Assembly (NCBI GenBank): GCA_046329585.1
Contig: JAXLUI010000001.1
Location: 2,170,001 to 2,234,000 of the forward strand
DNA from: DLKC01 sp002478885
Lineage (GTDB): Bacteria; Bacteroidota; Bacteroidia; Chitinophagales; Chitinophagaceae
Direction: 5' to 3'
DNA length: 64,000 nucleotides
Shown: in pieces, positions 25,114 to 34,856 of the stretch
Position numbering within the stretch: the stretch's first letter is position 1
Layout of the letters: each line of letters starts with the position of its first letter
Position numbers and translations under genes: made by a program
The notes under the pieces: model-generated
What the model was told of the DNA's origin: nothing
The model's input: the letters and a program-made list of their open reading frames with translations, nothing else
Database searches by the model: none

Positions 25114-26847
25114 CTATATGTTTCCTTTTTTCAACTCATTCACCGCAAAATCCGCTGCCCTTGCCGTAAGCGCCATATAAGTCAGCGAAGGGTTCTGGCA
25201 TGCACTGCTCGTCATACAAGCACCATCTGTTATAAATACATTCTGCGCATCCCAGACCTGGTTATTACCGTTGAGCACAGATGTCTTCGGATCGCGGCCC
25301 ATGCGCGCCGTTCCCATTTCGTGGATTCCCTGGCCTACTGCGTACACTTTGCTGTCCCATGTAGTAACGTTTTTTATCCCTGCAACATCGAACATAGCCA
25401 CCAGTTCTTTAACAATATCTTTCCGCATCTTCAATTCATTTTCCTTTAGTTCGGCGTCCATTGTAAGCACCGGTAAGCCCCATTTGTCTTTTACATCTTT
25501 GTTCAGTGAAATCTTGTTCTCATGATAGGGCAATATCTCGCCAAAACCTGTTGCTCCAATATGCCATGCGCCAGGCTCTGTCAATGCCTCTTTGAAAGCT
25601 CCGCCGATATTGAGTTCTGCAATATCGCGGCTCCAGCCTTCCCGGCTTGCACTGCCCTGGTATCCGTAACCGCGCAGGAAATCTCTTTTATCACCGTTCA
25701 TGTTTACAAAACGCGGAATATAAAAACCATTGGCCCTGCGCCCATAATAAAACTTGTCTTCAAACCCTTCGATCGTGCCGCTTGCCCCAAGCATATAATG
25801 ATGATCCATTACATTGTTCCCAAGCTCTCCACTACTACTGCCTAAACCTTCGGGCCAAATATCGGTGGCAGTGTTCATTAATATCCATGTGCTGTTAAGA
25901 GCAGATGCGTTTACAAAAACGATCTTTGAATAAAACTCGTAGGTCTTGTTGGTTTCCGCATCTAATACTTCTACCCCTTTTGCCTTTTTCGAATCTTTAT
26001 CGTAGATCAGTTTTGTAACAATACTCCATGGCCGCACAGTTAGATTGCCCGTAGCAATTGCAGCAGGCAGTGTTGATGACTGCGTGCTAAAATATCCGCC
26101 AAAGGGGCAACCTTCCCAGCAGCGGTTCCTGAACTGGCATTTTGTTCTGCCCGGAATTTCTTTTGTCAGGTTGGCAACACGGCCAACAAACATATGGCGC
26201 TGACCTTTGTAAAAAGTTTTAATCCTGTCTGCAACATCTTTCTCTGCACAGTTCAAATCCATTGGCGGAAGAAACTGCCCGTCGGGCAAATGCGCAAGCC
26301 CTTCTTTACTGCCGCTGATGCCCGCAAAAGTTTCTACATGATTGTACCATTTTTCTAAATCTTTATAACGGATCGGCCAGTCAACAGCAACATTGTCTTT
26401 CAGGTTTGCTTCAAAATCAAGATCGCTCCACCGATAACTTTGCCTGCCCCATAGTATTGAACGCCCACCCATCATATAAGCACGCCACCATGCAAATGGT
26501 TTTGCTTCCACATAGGGCGATTCTTTTTCGTTCACCCAATATTTCATCGTGCCTTCCTGCGCCGCAGTGCCATACATTGCCCAATCTCTTGAAATAACCG
26601 GGTTATCTTTTTTATACTGCAACGGCGCACGCCCATGGTGTGGAAAGTCCCACGGGCTGTATGTTGCCGTTGTGTAATCTTTTATGTGATCGAGCGGACG
26701 GCCACGTTCGAGTAACAAAACCTTCAATCCCTTTTCCGTAAGCTCTTTTGCAGCCCATCCGCCACTTATGCCGGAACCAATCACAATCGCATCATACGTA
26801 TTTTGAATGGCTGCTTTATTATTAATATTGAGTGAATCGCCCGGCAT
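25114..26847 (-). CDS. GMC-family FAD sugar dehydrogenase, catalytic subunit (copy 2)
   Basis: 577 residues. FAD motif GSGISGG at 24-30; Glu47; Cys237, Cys243 and Cys247 in CQFRNRCWEGC; His509 and Asn552 as the predicted catalytic pair. It is most like copy 3 (shared WWRAY segment, YFSTQSSTLPAA, GWSRDIAEL-type loop). Where other copies have YHVGGRS or YQVGGRS it has YMMGGRS, next to the expected flavin pocket, so its substrate or rate may differ. Like all copies it ends in ELKKGNI/L and lacks an export signal of its own. Confidence 0.92.
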   Translation of the reverse strand: MPGDSLNINNKAAIQNTYDAIVIGSGISGGWAAKELTEKGLKVLLLERGRPLDHIKDYTTATYSPWDFPHHGRAPLQYKKDNPVISRDWAMYGTAAQEGTMKYWVNEKESPYVEAKPFAWWRAYMMGGRSILWGRQSYRWSDLDFEANLKDNVAVDWPIRYKDLEKWYNHVETFAGISGSKEGLAHLPDGQFLPPMDLNCAEKDVADRIKTFYKGQRHMFVGRVANLTKEIPGRTKCQFRNRCWEGCPFGGYFSTQSSTLPAAIATGNLTVRPWSIVTKLIYDKDSKKAKGVEVLDAETNKTYEFYSKIVFVNASALNSTWILMNTATDIWPEGLGSSSGELGNNVMDHHYMLGASGTIEGFEDKFYYGRRANGFYIPRFVNMNGDKRDFLRGYGYQGSASREGWSRDIAELNIGGAFKEALTEPGAWHIGATGFGEILPYHENKISLNKDVKDKWGLPVLTMDAELKENELKMRKDIVKELVAMFDVAGIKNVTTWDSKVYAVGQGIHEMGTARMGRDPKTSVLNGNNQVWDAQNVFITDGACMTSSACQNPSLTYMALTARAADFAVNELKKGNI

Positions 26848-26944
26848 AAATTTTATCTCTGATTTCTGATTTGTTGATCTATAATTTTTATTACAAGCTC
26901 CCTGTCTTTGATCATCTCCTGTTGCGGCAGTGCCAGCTTATCCG

Positions 26945-26961
26945 GCATCACTCACTTGCGC
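26945..26961 (-). repeat. Extragenic repeat arm (partly degenerate)
   Basis: GCATCACTCACTTGCGC, followed by ATTCTGCCC. A shortened copy of the TCACTC-type inverse arm. A right arm is reduced to GATACGCAAC at about 26971. Confidence 0.55.
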
Positions 26962-27108
26962 ATTCTGCCCGATACGCAACCAAAAATATAAGCGAGCGAT
27001 TCCGAATTATTTTCACTGGGACAAGGAACGCAAAGAAAGCTTAATGCTTATTCAAAAACCTCGCTCACAAATGCTCCCTTATAAATAGCCACCGGGTATT
27101 TCATGAAT

Positions 27109-28824
27109 TTAAATGTTTCCTTTTTTCAACTCATCCACCGCATGGTTCGCCGCTCTTGCCGTAAATGCCATGTAAGTCAACGAAGGGTTTTGGCAAGCTG
27201 AGGATACCATGAATGCACCATCGGTTACAAAAACATTCTGTGCATCCCAAACCTGGTTCCATTTGTTTAATACGGAAGTTTTGGGATCGTTGCCCATGCG
27301 TGCCGTGCCCATTTCATGAATACCATCGCCGATCTCGTGGCCGCCATCATGTGTAACCACATTCTTTATACCCGCAGCTTCGAACATGGCTTTACCTTCT
27401 TCGAGGATGTCTTTACGCATTTTCTTTTCGTTATCTTTCAACTCCGCATCCATCGCAAGAATCGGCAAACCCCATTTATCTTTCCTGTCTTTGTCTAATG
27501 TTATTTTGTTTTCGTGGTAAGGCAGCAGTTCTCCAAAACCTCCCATGCCAATTTTCCATGGACCGGGCTCTGTCAGCGCATCTTTAAATTTATCACCAAT
27601 GCTGAGTTCAGCAATATCCCTGCTCCAACTGCCGCGGCTGGCGCTACCCTGGTAACCAAAGCCGCGCAGGTAATCGCGTTTATCGCCGTATAAGTTGGCA
27701 AACCTTGTAAGATAGAAACCGTTTGCACGGCGACCATAATAGTATTTATCGTCGTAGCCATCCACATCGCCGCTAATGCCAAGGTTATAATGATGGTCCA
27801 TGATATTATGCCCGAGTTCGCCACTGCTGCTGCCCAAACCATCAGGCCATATGTCGGTGGCTGAGTTCATCAACACCCACGCACTGTTTAATGCCGAGGC
27901 ATTCAGAAAAACAATCTTGGAATAGAACTCATAGGTCTTGTTTGTTTCGGCGTCAACAATCTCAACACCGGTAGCTTTCTTCGTGTCTTTATCGTACAAC
28001 ACTTTTGAGACAAGGCTCCATGGTCTTACGGTAAGGTTGCCGGTTTTCATTGCGGCAGGCAACGTGGATGACTGCGTACTGAAATAGCCACCAAACATGC
28101 AACCTTCCCAACAGCGGTTGCGGAACTGGCATTGCTCCCTGTCGGGATGCGGCGCCGTTATATGGGCAGCACGCCCAATGATCAAATGGCGCTGACCTTT
28201 ATAAAAATCTTTTATTCTTGCTGAAACATCTTTCTCTACACAATTCAATTCCATCGGTGGCAGAAATTGTCCATCGGGCAAATGTTGCAGGCCTTCCATA
28301 GAACCACTGATGCCTGCAAACTTCTCTACATGATCGTACCACGGCTGAATATCTTTATAGCGAACCGGCCAGTCGATAGCCCATCCGTCTTTTGCGTTCG
28401 CTTCAAAATCAAAATCGCTCCAGCGGTAACTCTGCCTTCCCCACAAAATTGAGCGGCCACCCACCTGGTAAGCGCGCCACCATTTAAAAGGCTTTATTTC
28501 AGTATAAGGCGCTTCTGAATCTTTGGCCCAATAATCCATTATGCCTTCGGATTTGCCCCAGGTGCGTGCAATGACAGGCCTTGGTTTTAATTGCTCCTGC
28601 GTAGGCCTTCCACGATGGGGGAATTCCCATGGATTATAGCCTGCTGTTTTATAATCTTTAATATGCACGAATTCTCTGCCGCGCTCAAGCATCAACACCT
28701 TCAAGCCTCTTTGGGCTAATTCCTTAGCGGCCCAGCCACCACTGATACCTGAACCTACCACAATGGCATCGTAAGTATTTTGAGCTACCGCTTTATTGTT
28801 GATGTTGAGTGAATCGCCCGGCAT
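27109..28824 (-). CDS. GMC-family FAD sugar dehydrogenase, catalytic subunit (copy 3)
   Basis: 571 residues. FAD motif at 24-30; Glu47; Cys232, Cys238 and Cys242 in CQFRNRCWEGC, followed by MFGGYFS instead of PFGGYFS; predicted catalytic His503 and Asn546. Close to copy 2 throughout, including the leader MPGDSLNINNKA, which suggests a fairly recent duplication. The spacer towards copy 2 is 261 bases with a degenerate repeat arm. Confidence 0.92.
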   Translation of the reverse strand: MPGDSLNINNKAVAQNTYDAIVVGSGISGGWAAKELAQRGLKVLMLERGREFVHIKDYKTAGYNPWEFPHRGRPTQEQLKPRPVIARTWGKSEGIMDYWAKDSEAPYTEIKPFKWWRAYQVGGRSILWGRQSYRWSDFDFEANAKDGWAIDWPVRYKDIQPWYDHVEKFAGISGSMEGLQHLPDGQFLPPMELNCVEKDVSARIKDFYKGQRHLIIGRAAHITAPHPDREQCQFRNRCWEGCMFGGYFSTQSSTLPAAMKTGNLTVRPWSLVSKVLYDKDTKKATGVEIVDAETNKTYEFYSKIVFLNASALNSAWVLMNSATDIWPDGLGSSSGELGHNIMDHHYNLGISGDVDGYDDKYYYGRRANGFYLTRFANLYGDKRDYLRGFGYQGSASRGSWSRDIAELSIGDKFKDALTEPGPWKIGMGGFGELLPYHENKITLDKDRKDKWGLPILAMDAELKDNEKKMRKDILEEGKAMFEAAGIKNVVTHDGGHEIGDGIHEMGTARMGNDPKTSVLNKWNQVWDAQNVFVTDGAFMVSSACQNPSLTYMAFTARAANHAVDELKKGNI

Positions 28825-28931
28825 AAAATATTATTTCTGATTTTATAAATTGTCTGATGTCTGATTCATTTTTCCAGCTTCCCGTTCTTCGATCATCACC
28901 CGCTGCGATAGTGCCGGCCTATCGACTATCT

Positions 28932-28991
28932 GGCATCACATTCTTCGGCTTCTGCCCAATGCTGAACAGGAAGTACAAGCGTGCGACGCAA
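28932..28991. repeat. Extragenic palindromic repeat, paired arms (left degenerate)
   Basis: The right arm GTACAAGCGTGCGACGCAA (28973-28991) is near consensus. The left arm around 28932-28950 (GGCATCACATTCTTCGGC) is decayed. The centre is TTCTGCCCAATGCTGAACAGGAA. Confidence 0.7.
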
Positions 28992-29039
28992 GTAAAGCCC
29001 AATGATTATTCCACTGCCGGGCCCAAAATATCCGACCTA

Positions 29040-30767
29040 TTACAAATTGCCCTTCTTCAATTCTTCCACCGCATGATTGGCGGCACGCGCCGTTAATGTC
29101 ATGTACAAAATGCTCGGACTTTGATTTCCGGTACTCGTCATGCATGCGCCGTCTGTTACAAACACATTCTTACAATGATGCAATGCATTCCACTTGTCGA
29201 GCATTGATGTTTTTGGATCGTTACCCATTCTGCAGCCGCCCATTTCATGTATATCGAGCCCCGGAGGCCATTTGCTGTCGTTATGCTGTATATCGGTTAC
29301 GCCGGCTTTTGTAAGCATCTCTTCTGTTTGCACAAAAAAGTCTTTGAGTAGCCTTTCGTCGTTATCGTCATACTCAACGGAGGTAATCAACAACGGAATA
29401 CCCCATTGATCTTTTTCATCTTTGCTCAACCTTACATGGTTGGTTTCCCGCGGGATCGTTTCACCCTGCAGGTAGGCGTAAACATGCCATTGGCCTGGTT
29501 CGGTCATTGCTTCTTTAAATGTTGAGCCGATCTGTTCAGGGCAACGGTCGCCGTCGCCTCTTTCGCGATAAGCGCCCATATATGTTGTGTATCCTCCTGC
29601 AAAATCTGTATCGATCTTATGCAGGTTGCGGTAGTTAGCAATAATCGCGTCTGTAGGGTTGCGGCCATACACGTACTTGTCTTCGAAGCCTTCGATCTTC
29701 CCACTCATCCAGCCGCGGTAGTTGTGGTGACAAATATATTTGCCAAGTATGCCGCTATCATTTCCCAAACCATTGGGAAAACGGTTTGACGTGGAGTTCA
29801 ATAGGATCAGATTGCTGTTCAACGAAGAGCCATTGACAAAAACTATCCTGGCAAAGAATTCTGTTGCTTCTTTTGTTTCCGCATCAATAACACGAACGCC
29901 GGCAGCCCGGTGCTTTTGCTCATCATAAATAATGGAATGCACGACTGAGAAAGGTCTTACGGTTAAATTGCCCGTTTTTGCAGCCCATGGTAATGTGGAT
30001 GAGTTAGAACTAAAATAACCACCAAACGGACAACCGCGCATGCATAAATTTCTTGCCTGGCATTGGCCCCGGCCCTGGTCGATATGCACCTGTTCGGGTT
30101 TTGTGAGATGCGCCCAACGGGCATGCACAAGATGGCGGTCGCCATAATTTTTCAGGAAGCTTTCTTTCAAATGCTGCTCTACACAATTCAATTCAAACGG
30201 TGGAAGAAATTCGCCATCGGGCATTGATTCCAGGCCGTCTTTATTACCGCAGACGCCAATAAATTTTTCCACGTGTGAATACCAGGGTGCAACATCTGCG
30301 TAACGTATAGGCCAATCCCATCCATAGTTAAACCGCTGAGGGCCGGTAAACTCAAAATCGCTCCATCGTTGTGTGCAACGGCCCCATGTCAACGACTTGC
30401 CGCCAACCTGGTAACCACGTATCCATTCGAAGGGTTTTTCCTGGATGTAAGGATGATCTTTATCTTTTATAAAAAAATGTTCCGTGTCTTCGCCATAGCC
30501 GGCAGCCCTTGAAATAAATGGGTTGTCTTTTACCGTCTGCGCGGTGCTTTGTCCACGATGGGTAAACTCCCACGGCGCTCTAGTGGCGGTGGGGTAATCT
30601 TTAATATGCTCAACCGGGCGGCCACGCTCAAGCACGAGTGTTTTTAACCCGAGCTCACACAATTCTTTAGCAGCCCAGCCACCGCTGATGCCGCTGCCGA
30701 TAACAATCGCATCGTAGGTGTTTTTGGCAGCGCCGCCTGAATTGATATGTAATGAATCTCCCGGCAT
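29040..30767 (-). CDS. GMC-family FAD sugar dehydrogenase-like subunit (copy 4, altered active-site motif)
   Basis: 575 residues. FAD motif at 24-30; Cys236, Cys242 and Cys246 in CQARNLCMRGC; predicted catalytic His507 in HEMGGCRMG. The second active-site residue, Asn in every other copy (QNPS), is Ser550 here (NQSPSILYM, codon AGT instead of AAT), and the following Thr is Leu. The gene is otherwise intact, so it may be a changed-function or poorly active member. With copy 5 it forms a subgroup marked by HEMGG, by HIDQGR before the Cys group, and by YQVGGKS. Confidence 0.88.
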   Translation of the reverse strand: MPGDSLHINSGGAAKNTYDAIVIGSGISGGWAAKELCELGLKTLVLERGRPVEHIKDYPTATRAPWEFTHRGQSTAQTVKDNPFISRAAGYGEDTEHFFIKDKDHPYIQEKPFEWIRGYQVGGKSLTWGRCTQRWSDFEFTGPQRFNYGWDWPIRYADVAPWYSHVEKFIGVCGNKDGLESMPDGEFLPPFELNCVEQHLKESFLKNYGDRHLVHARWAHLTKPEQVHIDQGRGQCQARNLCMRGCPFGGYFSSNSSTLPWAAKTGNLTVRPFSVVHSIIYDEQKHRAAGVRVIDAETKEATEFFARIVFVNGSSLNSNLILLNSTSNRFPNGLGNDSGILGKYICHHNYRGWMSGKIEGFEDKYVYGRNPTDAIIANYRNLHKIDTDFAGGYTTYMGAYRERGDGDRCPEQIGSTFKEAMTEPGQWHVYAYLQGETIPRETNHVRLSKDEKDQWGIPLLITSVEYDDNDERLLKDFFVQTEEMLTKAGVTDIQHNDSKWPPGLDIHEMGGCRMGNDPKTSMLDKWNALHHCKNVFVTDGACMTSTGNQSPSILYMTLTARAANHAVEELKKGNL

Positions 30768-30840
30768 TTATTTTATTTATAATTTCTGATATTAGGATAG
30801 GTTATTTTGTTTCCAGCATTTTGTTCATCACTCGTCTTCG

Positions 30841-30915
30841 TTGTGTCACTCACTTGTGCCCCATAACCTGGTGCGGCTGCTGAGGCAACGATCTATAGTA
30901 CAAGATGCGACGCAA
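30841..30915. repeat. Extragenic palindromic repeat, paired arms
   Basis: The left arm TTGTGTCACTCACTTGTGC (30841-30859) and the right arm GTACAAGATGCGACGCAA (30898-30915) are separated by 38 bases. The right arm lacks one base inside AAGAGTGCG. Confidence 0.8.
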
Positions 30916-31026
30916 CAACAGCTCAATGTTTGTGCTAAAGCCTGTTTCAAAAATCTCTGGTCGCTAATTTTACTGCAGGCTCTGTATTCAGAATAAATCA
31001 TACACCCGACATTTTAAATCAGCCTT

Positions 31027-32760
31027 CTAAATATTTCCTTTCTTCAATTCTTCCACCGCATGATTGGCTGCACGTGCTGTTATGGCCATGAAGGTAAGCG
31101 AAGGGTTTTGCGTACTTGTCGAAGTCATGCATGCGCCATCTGTTACAAATACATTGTTACAATTGTGAAAGGCATTCCATTTATTCAGCATCGACGTTTT
31201 GGGATCGCTACCCATGCGCACACCACCCATTTCGTGTATGTCGAGACCAGGCGCCTGTTTGCTGTCGTTCCGGGAAATATTTTTGCAGCCGGCTTTCGTA
31301 AGCATCTCTTCGCCCTGTTCAAGAAAATCTTTTAGCACTTTTTCGTCATTATCATCATAACCAACAGACGTGATCAATTGAGGAATACCCCATGCATCTT
31401 TCTGATCTGGGCTTAACCTTACATGGTTTGTTTCCTTTGGAATGGTTTCGCCCTGCATCATCATGAATACGCCCCAACCGCCTGCTTCTGTCATTGAATC
31501 TTTATAGCTGCCGCCCACTTCTGGTTCGTTACCCGTTGGATACGACTGACCGCGGCCGGCGCTGAAATGCACCATGTAGCCACGCATAAAATCCATATCG
31601 TGTTTATATACGTTTCTAAAGTTGGGGAGCATGGCACCTGTTGGTTTGCGGCCATAATAATATTTGTCAAGATATCCATCCATACTTGCGTTCAACGTAC
31701 CGCGGTAATTGTGAAAACAAATATATTTTCCGAGCAATCCATTGTCGTTGCCAAACCCATTCGGGAAGCGGGACGAAGTTGAATTCAACAGTATAAGATT
31801 CGAATTCAAGCAGGCCGCATTTACAAAAATGATCTTTGCAAAATATTCTGTTGCTTCTTTTGTATGCGCATCAATAACACGCACACCGATAGCCTTTCCT
31901 TTTTTATCGTCGTAAATGATAGAATGAACAACCGAGTCGGGGCGAAGTGTAAGATTACCCGTTTTTGCCGCCCAAGGCAACGTAGATGCATTTGAGCTGA
32001 AATAACCGCCGAACGGGCACCCTCTTTCGCACAGTGTTCTTGCCTGGCATTGATTGCGCCCCTGGTCAATATGTATCTGATTGGGTTTGGTTAAGTGTGC
32101 ACAACGGCCAATGATGGCAGTGCGGTCTTTATAAAGCGAATTGATCTTTTGCACCATATCGCTTTCCACACAATTCAATTCCCATGGAGGAAGAAACTCA
32201 CCATCGGGCAGCGTATCGAGGCCATCTTTATGTCCGCTTATGCCTGCAAACAATTCTACATGTGAATACCATGGTGCAAGTTCATCATAGCTTATGGGCC
32301 ATGGAACTGCGTAGCCATCTCTTGCGGGCCCTTCAAAATCGTATTTGCTCCAGCGCTGTGTGGCCCGCGCCCACAATAATGATTTGCCGCCAACCTGGTA
32401 GCCACGGATCCAGTCAAACGGCTTCTCCTGTATGTATGGATGCTGGTGGTCTTTTACAAAAAAGTGTGTTGTGGTTTCATTGTAGGCATAACACCTGGCA
32501 ACAACGGGATCATCTGTTAAGTTCTTTACAGGCAGGTTTCCGCGATGCTCAAAATCCCATGGATTTTTTGTGGCGGTAGGGTAGTCTTTTAAGTGCACCA
32601 CATCTTTACCCCTTTCAAGCACCAGGGTTTTCAAACCTTTTTCGCAAAGCTCTTTCGCTGCCCAGCCACCGCTGATGCCGCTACCGATAACGATGGCATC
32701 GAAGCTGTTTTTAGCAACGCCGCCTGAATTAATATTCACACTGGAAGAATCGCCCGGCAT
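31027..32760 (-). CDS. GMC-family FAD sugar dehydrogenase, catalytic subunit (copy 5)
   Basis: 577 residues. FAD motif GSGISGG starting near 26; Cys238, Cys244 and Cys248 in CQARTLCERGC; predicted catalytic pair His509 (HEMGGVRMG) and Asn552 (TQNPSLTFM). Subgroup partner of copy 4, from which it differs by keeping the Asn. The leader MPGDSSSVNINSGG is slightly longer. The substrate-side WGR segment of most copies is changed to LLWARATQRWS, where Gly becomes Ala. Confidence 0.92.
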   Translation of the reverse strand: MPGDSSSVNINSGGVAKNSFDAIVIGSGISGGWAAKELCEKGLKTLVLERGKDVVHLKDYPTATKNPWDFEHRGNLPVKNLTDDPVVARCYAYNETTTHFFVKDHQHPYIQEKPFDWIRGYQVGGKSLLWARATQRWSKYDFEGPARDGYAVPWPISYDELAPWYSHVELFAGISGHKDGLDTLPDGEFLPPWELNCVESDMVQKINSLYKDRTAIIGRCAHLTKPNQIHIDQGRNQCQARTLCERGCPFGGYFSSNASTLPWAAKTGNLTLRPDSVVHSIIYDDKKGKAIGVRVIDAHTKEATEYFAKIIFVNAACLNSNLILLNSTSSRFPNGFGNDNGLLGKYICFHNYRGTLNASMDGYLDKYYYGRKPTGAMLPNFRNVYKHDMDFMRGYMVHFSAGRGQSYPTGNEPEVGGSYKDSMTEAGGWGVFMMMQGETIPKETNHVRLSPDQKDAWGIPQLITSVGYDDNDEKVLKDFLEQGEEMLTKAGCKNISRNDSKQAPGLDIHEMGGVRMGSDPKTSMLNKWNAFHNCNNVFVTDGACMTSTSTQNPSLTFMAITARAANHAVEELKKGNI

Positions 32761-32836
32761 ACTATGTTATTTATGATGTACGATTTTTGGATGCGCATTT
32801 TGTTCACCTGCTTTTGCATTTCCACGGCATCATAGG

Positions 32837-32855
32837 TTGTGTCACTCACTTATGC
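32837..32855 (-). repeat. Extragenic palindromic repeat arm
   Basis: TTGTGTCACTCACTTATGC, preceded by GGCATCATAGG. Single arm in the 154-base spacer between copies 5 and 6. Confidence 0.7.
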
Positions 32856-32914
32856 TTTTTGATTTTTGATAGCTGATATAAAATCACAAAATCAGCCATG
32901 CTTAAATCACCGAT

Positions 32915-34609
32915 CTAAATATTTCCTTTCTTCAATTCACTTACTGCGTAGTCTGCAGCACGTGCTGTGAAAGCCATATAAGTGAGCGATGGATTTTGAC
33001 AGGCAGCCGATGTCATGAACGAGCCGTCTGTTACAAAAACATTCATGGCATCCCAAACCTGGTTCCATTTATTAAGCACGGATGTTTTGGGATCTTTACC
33101 CATACGTGCCGTACCCATTTCATGAATACCGCGGCCGAGATAGGGTTCTGCATCGCCACCCTGCACATTCTTAACACCACAGGCTTCAAGCATTTCTTTA
33201 CCATCTTCCAGCATGTCCTTACGCATCTTGAGTTCGTTTTCTTTTAACTCAGCGTCGATGGCAAGAATATTCAGGCCCCATTTATCTTTTCTTGTTTTGT
33301 CGAGTGTTACCTTATTCTCGTGGTAAGGCAGTGTTTCACCAAAACCACCCATACCAAATGTCCATACGCCAGGCTCGGTCAATGCTTGCTTATATTCTGC
33401 GCCGATGCTGTATTCAGCCACATCATGATCCCAGCCCTGGCGGCTTGCCCCGCCCTGGTATCCAAAGCCACGCAGGTAATCGCGTTTGTCGCCAAAGAAA
33501 TTGCGGTAGCGTGGTATGTAGATGCCATTTGCACGGCGGCCATAGTAATATTTGTCATCGTAACCTTCCACATAGCCGCCAACACCAACACCGAGGTGAT
33601 GATCCATTACGTTGTGACCAAGCTCGCCACTGCTGCTGCCGAGCCCATCGGGCCAAATATCTGTTGCTGAATTCATCAGCACCCAGGCACTGTTAAGGGC
33701 AGACGCATTCAGGAATATGATTTTTGCTTTGTATTCATATGTTTTCATGGTTTCGCCGTCGAGTATTTCAACGCCGGTTGCTTTCTTAGTGTCTTTATCG
33801 TAAAGGATTTTTGTAACGATACTCCATGGCCTTACCGTAAGGTTTCCGGTTTTCATTGCGGCCGGCAATGTGGCGGATTGCGTGCTGAAATAGCCACCGA
33901 AGGGGCAGCCATACCAGCACTTATCGCGGAACTGGCAATTATTTCTTCCCAAAGCTTTCTGGTGTTCCTGCAGATCAGTTATGTGTGCAGTGCGCCCCAT
34001 AATGTAATGGCGCTGTTCGGCATATTTTGCTTTAAAGCGATCGGCGATATCTTTCTCCACGCAGTTCATTTGCATGGGTGGTAAAAATTTACCATGCGGC
34101 AACTGGGGCAGGTCTTCGGGACCTCCGCTTACGCCGGCAAATGTTTCCACGTAATCGTACCATGGCGCAATATCTTTATACCGTACAGGCCAATCGACAG
34201 CAATACCCTGTTTGGCATTCTCTTCAAAATAAAGATCGCTCCAGCGATAGCTCTGACGTCCCCACATCAGGGAGCGCCCACCTACGTGATAACCACGAAA
34301 CCAATCGAAGCGTTTGACTTCTGTATAAGGAGATTCCTGGTCGTTGGCCCACCAATCGAGGTTTCTTTCATTAAGCGGGTAATCGCGCTTTAATGCCGGA
34401 TAGTTTTTGATCATTTCCTGCGTGCGCTCGCCGCGATGCGGGTGGTCCCATGCTTCTTTGGAAGCCTCGGGATAATCGACCACATGTTTAATATCTTTAC
34501 CACGCTCAAGCATGATTGTCTTGAGACCCTTTTCACAAAGCTCTTTTGCTGCCCAGCCACCACTGATACCTGAGCCGATCACGATTGCGTCATAAACATT
34601 ATCTGCCAT
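32915..34609 (-). CDS. GMC-family FAD sugar dehydrogenase, catalytic subunit (copy 6)
   Basis: 564 residues, shorter at the N-terminus than copies 1-5 (starts MADNVYDAIVIGSGISGG). Cys225, Cys231 and Cys235 lie in CQFRDKCWYGC; the predicted catalytic pair is His496 and Asn539. It keeps YHVGGRSLMWGR and is close to copy 7 along its whole length. No signal peptide. A terminator-like hairpin lies 100 bases upstream, so this gene may be transcribed separately from copy 7. Confidence 0.92.
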   Translation of the reverse strand: MADNVYDAIVIGSGISGGWAAKELCEKGLKTIMLERGKDIKHVVDYPEASKEAWDHPHRGERTQEMIKNYPALKRDYPLNERNLDWWANDQESPYTEVKRFDWFRGYHVGGRSLMWGRQSYRWSDLYFEENAKQGIAVDWPVRYKDIAPWYDYVETFAGVSGGPEDLPQLPHGKFLPPMQMNCVEKDIADRFKAKYAEQRHYIMGRTAHITDLQEHQKALGRNNCQFRDKCWYGCPFGGYFSTQSATLPAAMKTGNLTVRPWSIVTKILYDKDTKKATGVEILDGETMKTYEYKAKIIFLNASALNSAWVLMNSATDIWPDGLGSSSGELGHNVMDHHLGVGVGGYVEGYDDKYYYGRRANGIYIPRYRNFFGDKRDYLRGFGYQGGASRQGWDHDVAEYSIGAEYKQALTEPGVWTFGMGGFGETLPYHENKVTLDKTRKDKWGLNILAIDAELKENELKMRKDMLEDGKEMLEACGVKNVQGGDAEPYLGRGIHEMGTARMGKDPKTSVLNKWNQVWDAMNVFVTDGSFMTSAACQNPSLTYMAFTARAADYAVSELKKGNI

Positions 34610-34705
34610 AACTATAAGTGTTTTTCCCTGCCGCGCGGAATAAAAAACATCTACGTGCGATTAAGGGGTCTTTGAAATAATCTGGTTTAATTTTTAATAC
34701 TGGTT

Positions 34706-34752
34706 TTAAAAAACTGAAGCTGTATTTGCACAGCTATTAAAACTACAGCTTC
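34706..34752 (-). terminator. Possible intrinsic terminator after GMC copy 7
   Basis: Read on the minus strand, GAAGCTGT (34752-34745) pairs with ACAGCTTC (34723-34716) around a 21-base loop and is followed by AGTTTTTT. The loop is long, so this is a moderate call. It would end or attenuate transcription between copies 7 and 6. Confidence 0.45.
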
Positions 34753-34792
34753 CTTTTCTTTATTGTATTAAAAGTTGAAGAATGGACCTGCG

Positions 34793-34811
34793 GCACAAGT
34801 GTGCGACGCAA
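34793..34811 (+). repeat. Extragenic palindromic repeat arm
   Basis: GCACAAGTGTGCGACGCAA, followed by CAAAAGCTG. Single full-length arm between copies 6 and 7. Confidence 0.8.
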
Positions 34812-34856
34812 CAAAAGCTGAATAACGCTGCACAGCAGGGCTCCAGACTTTCATGT

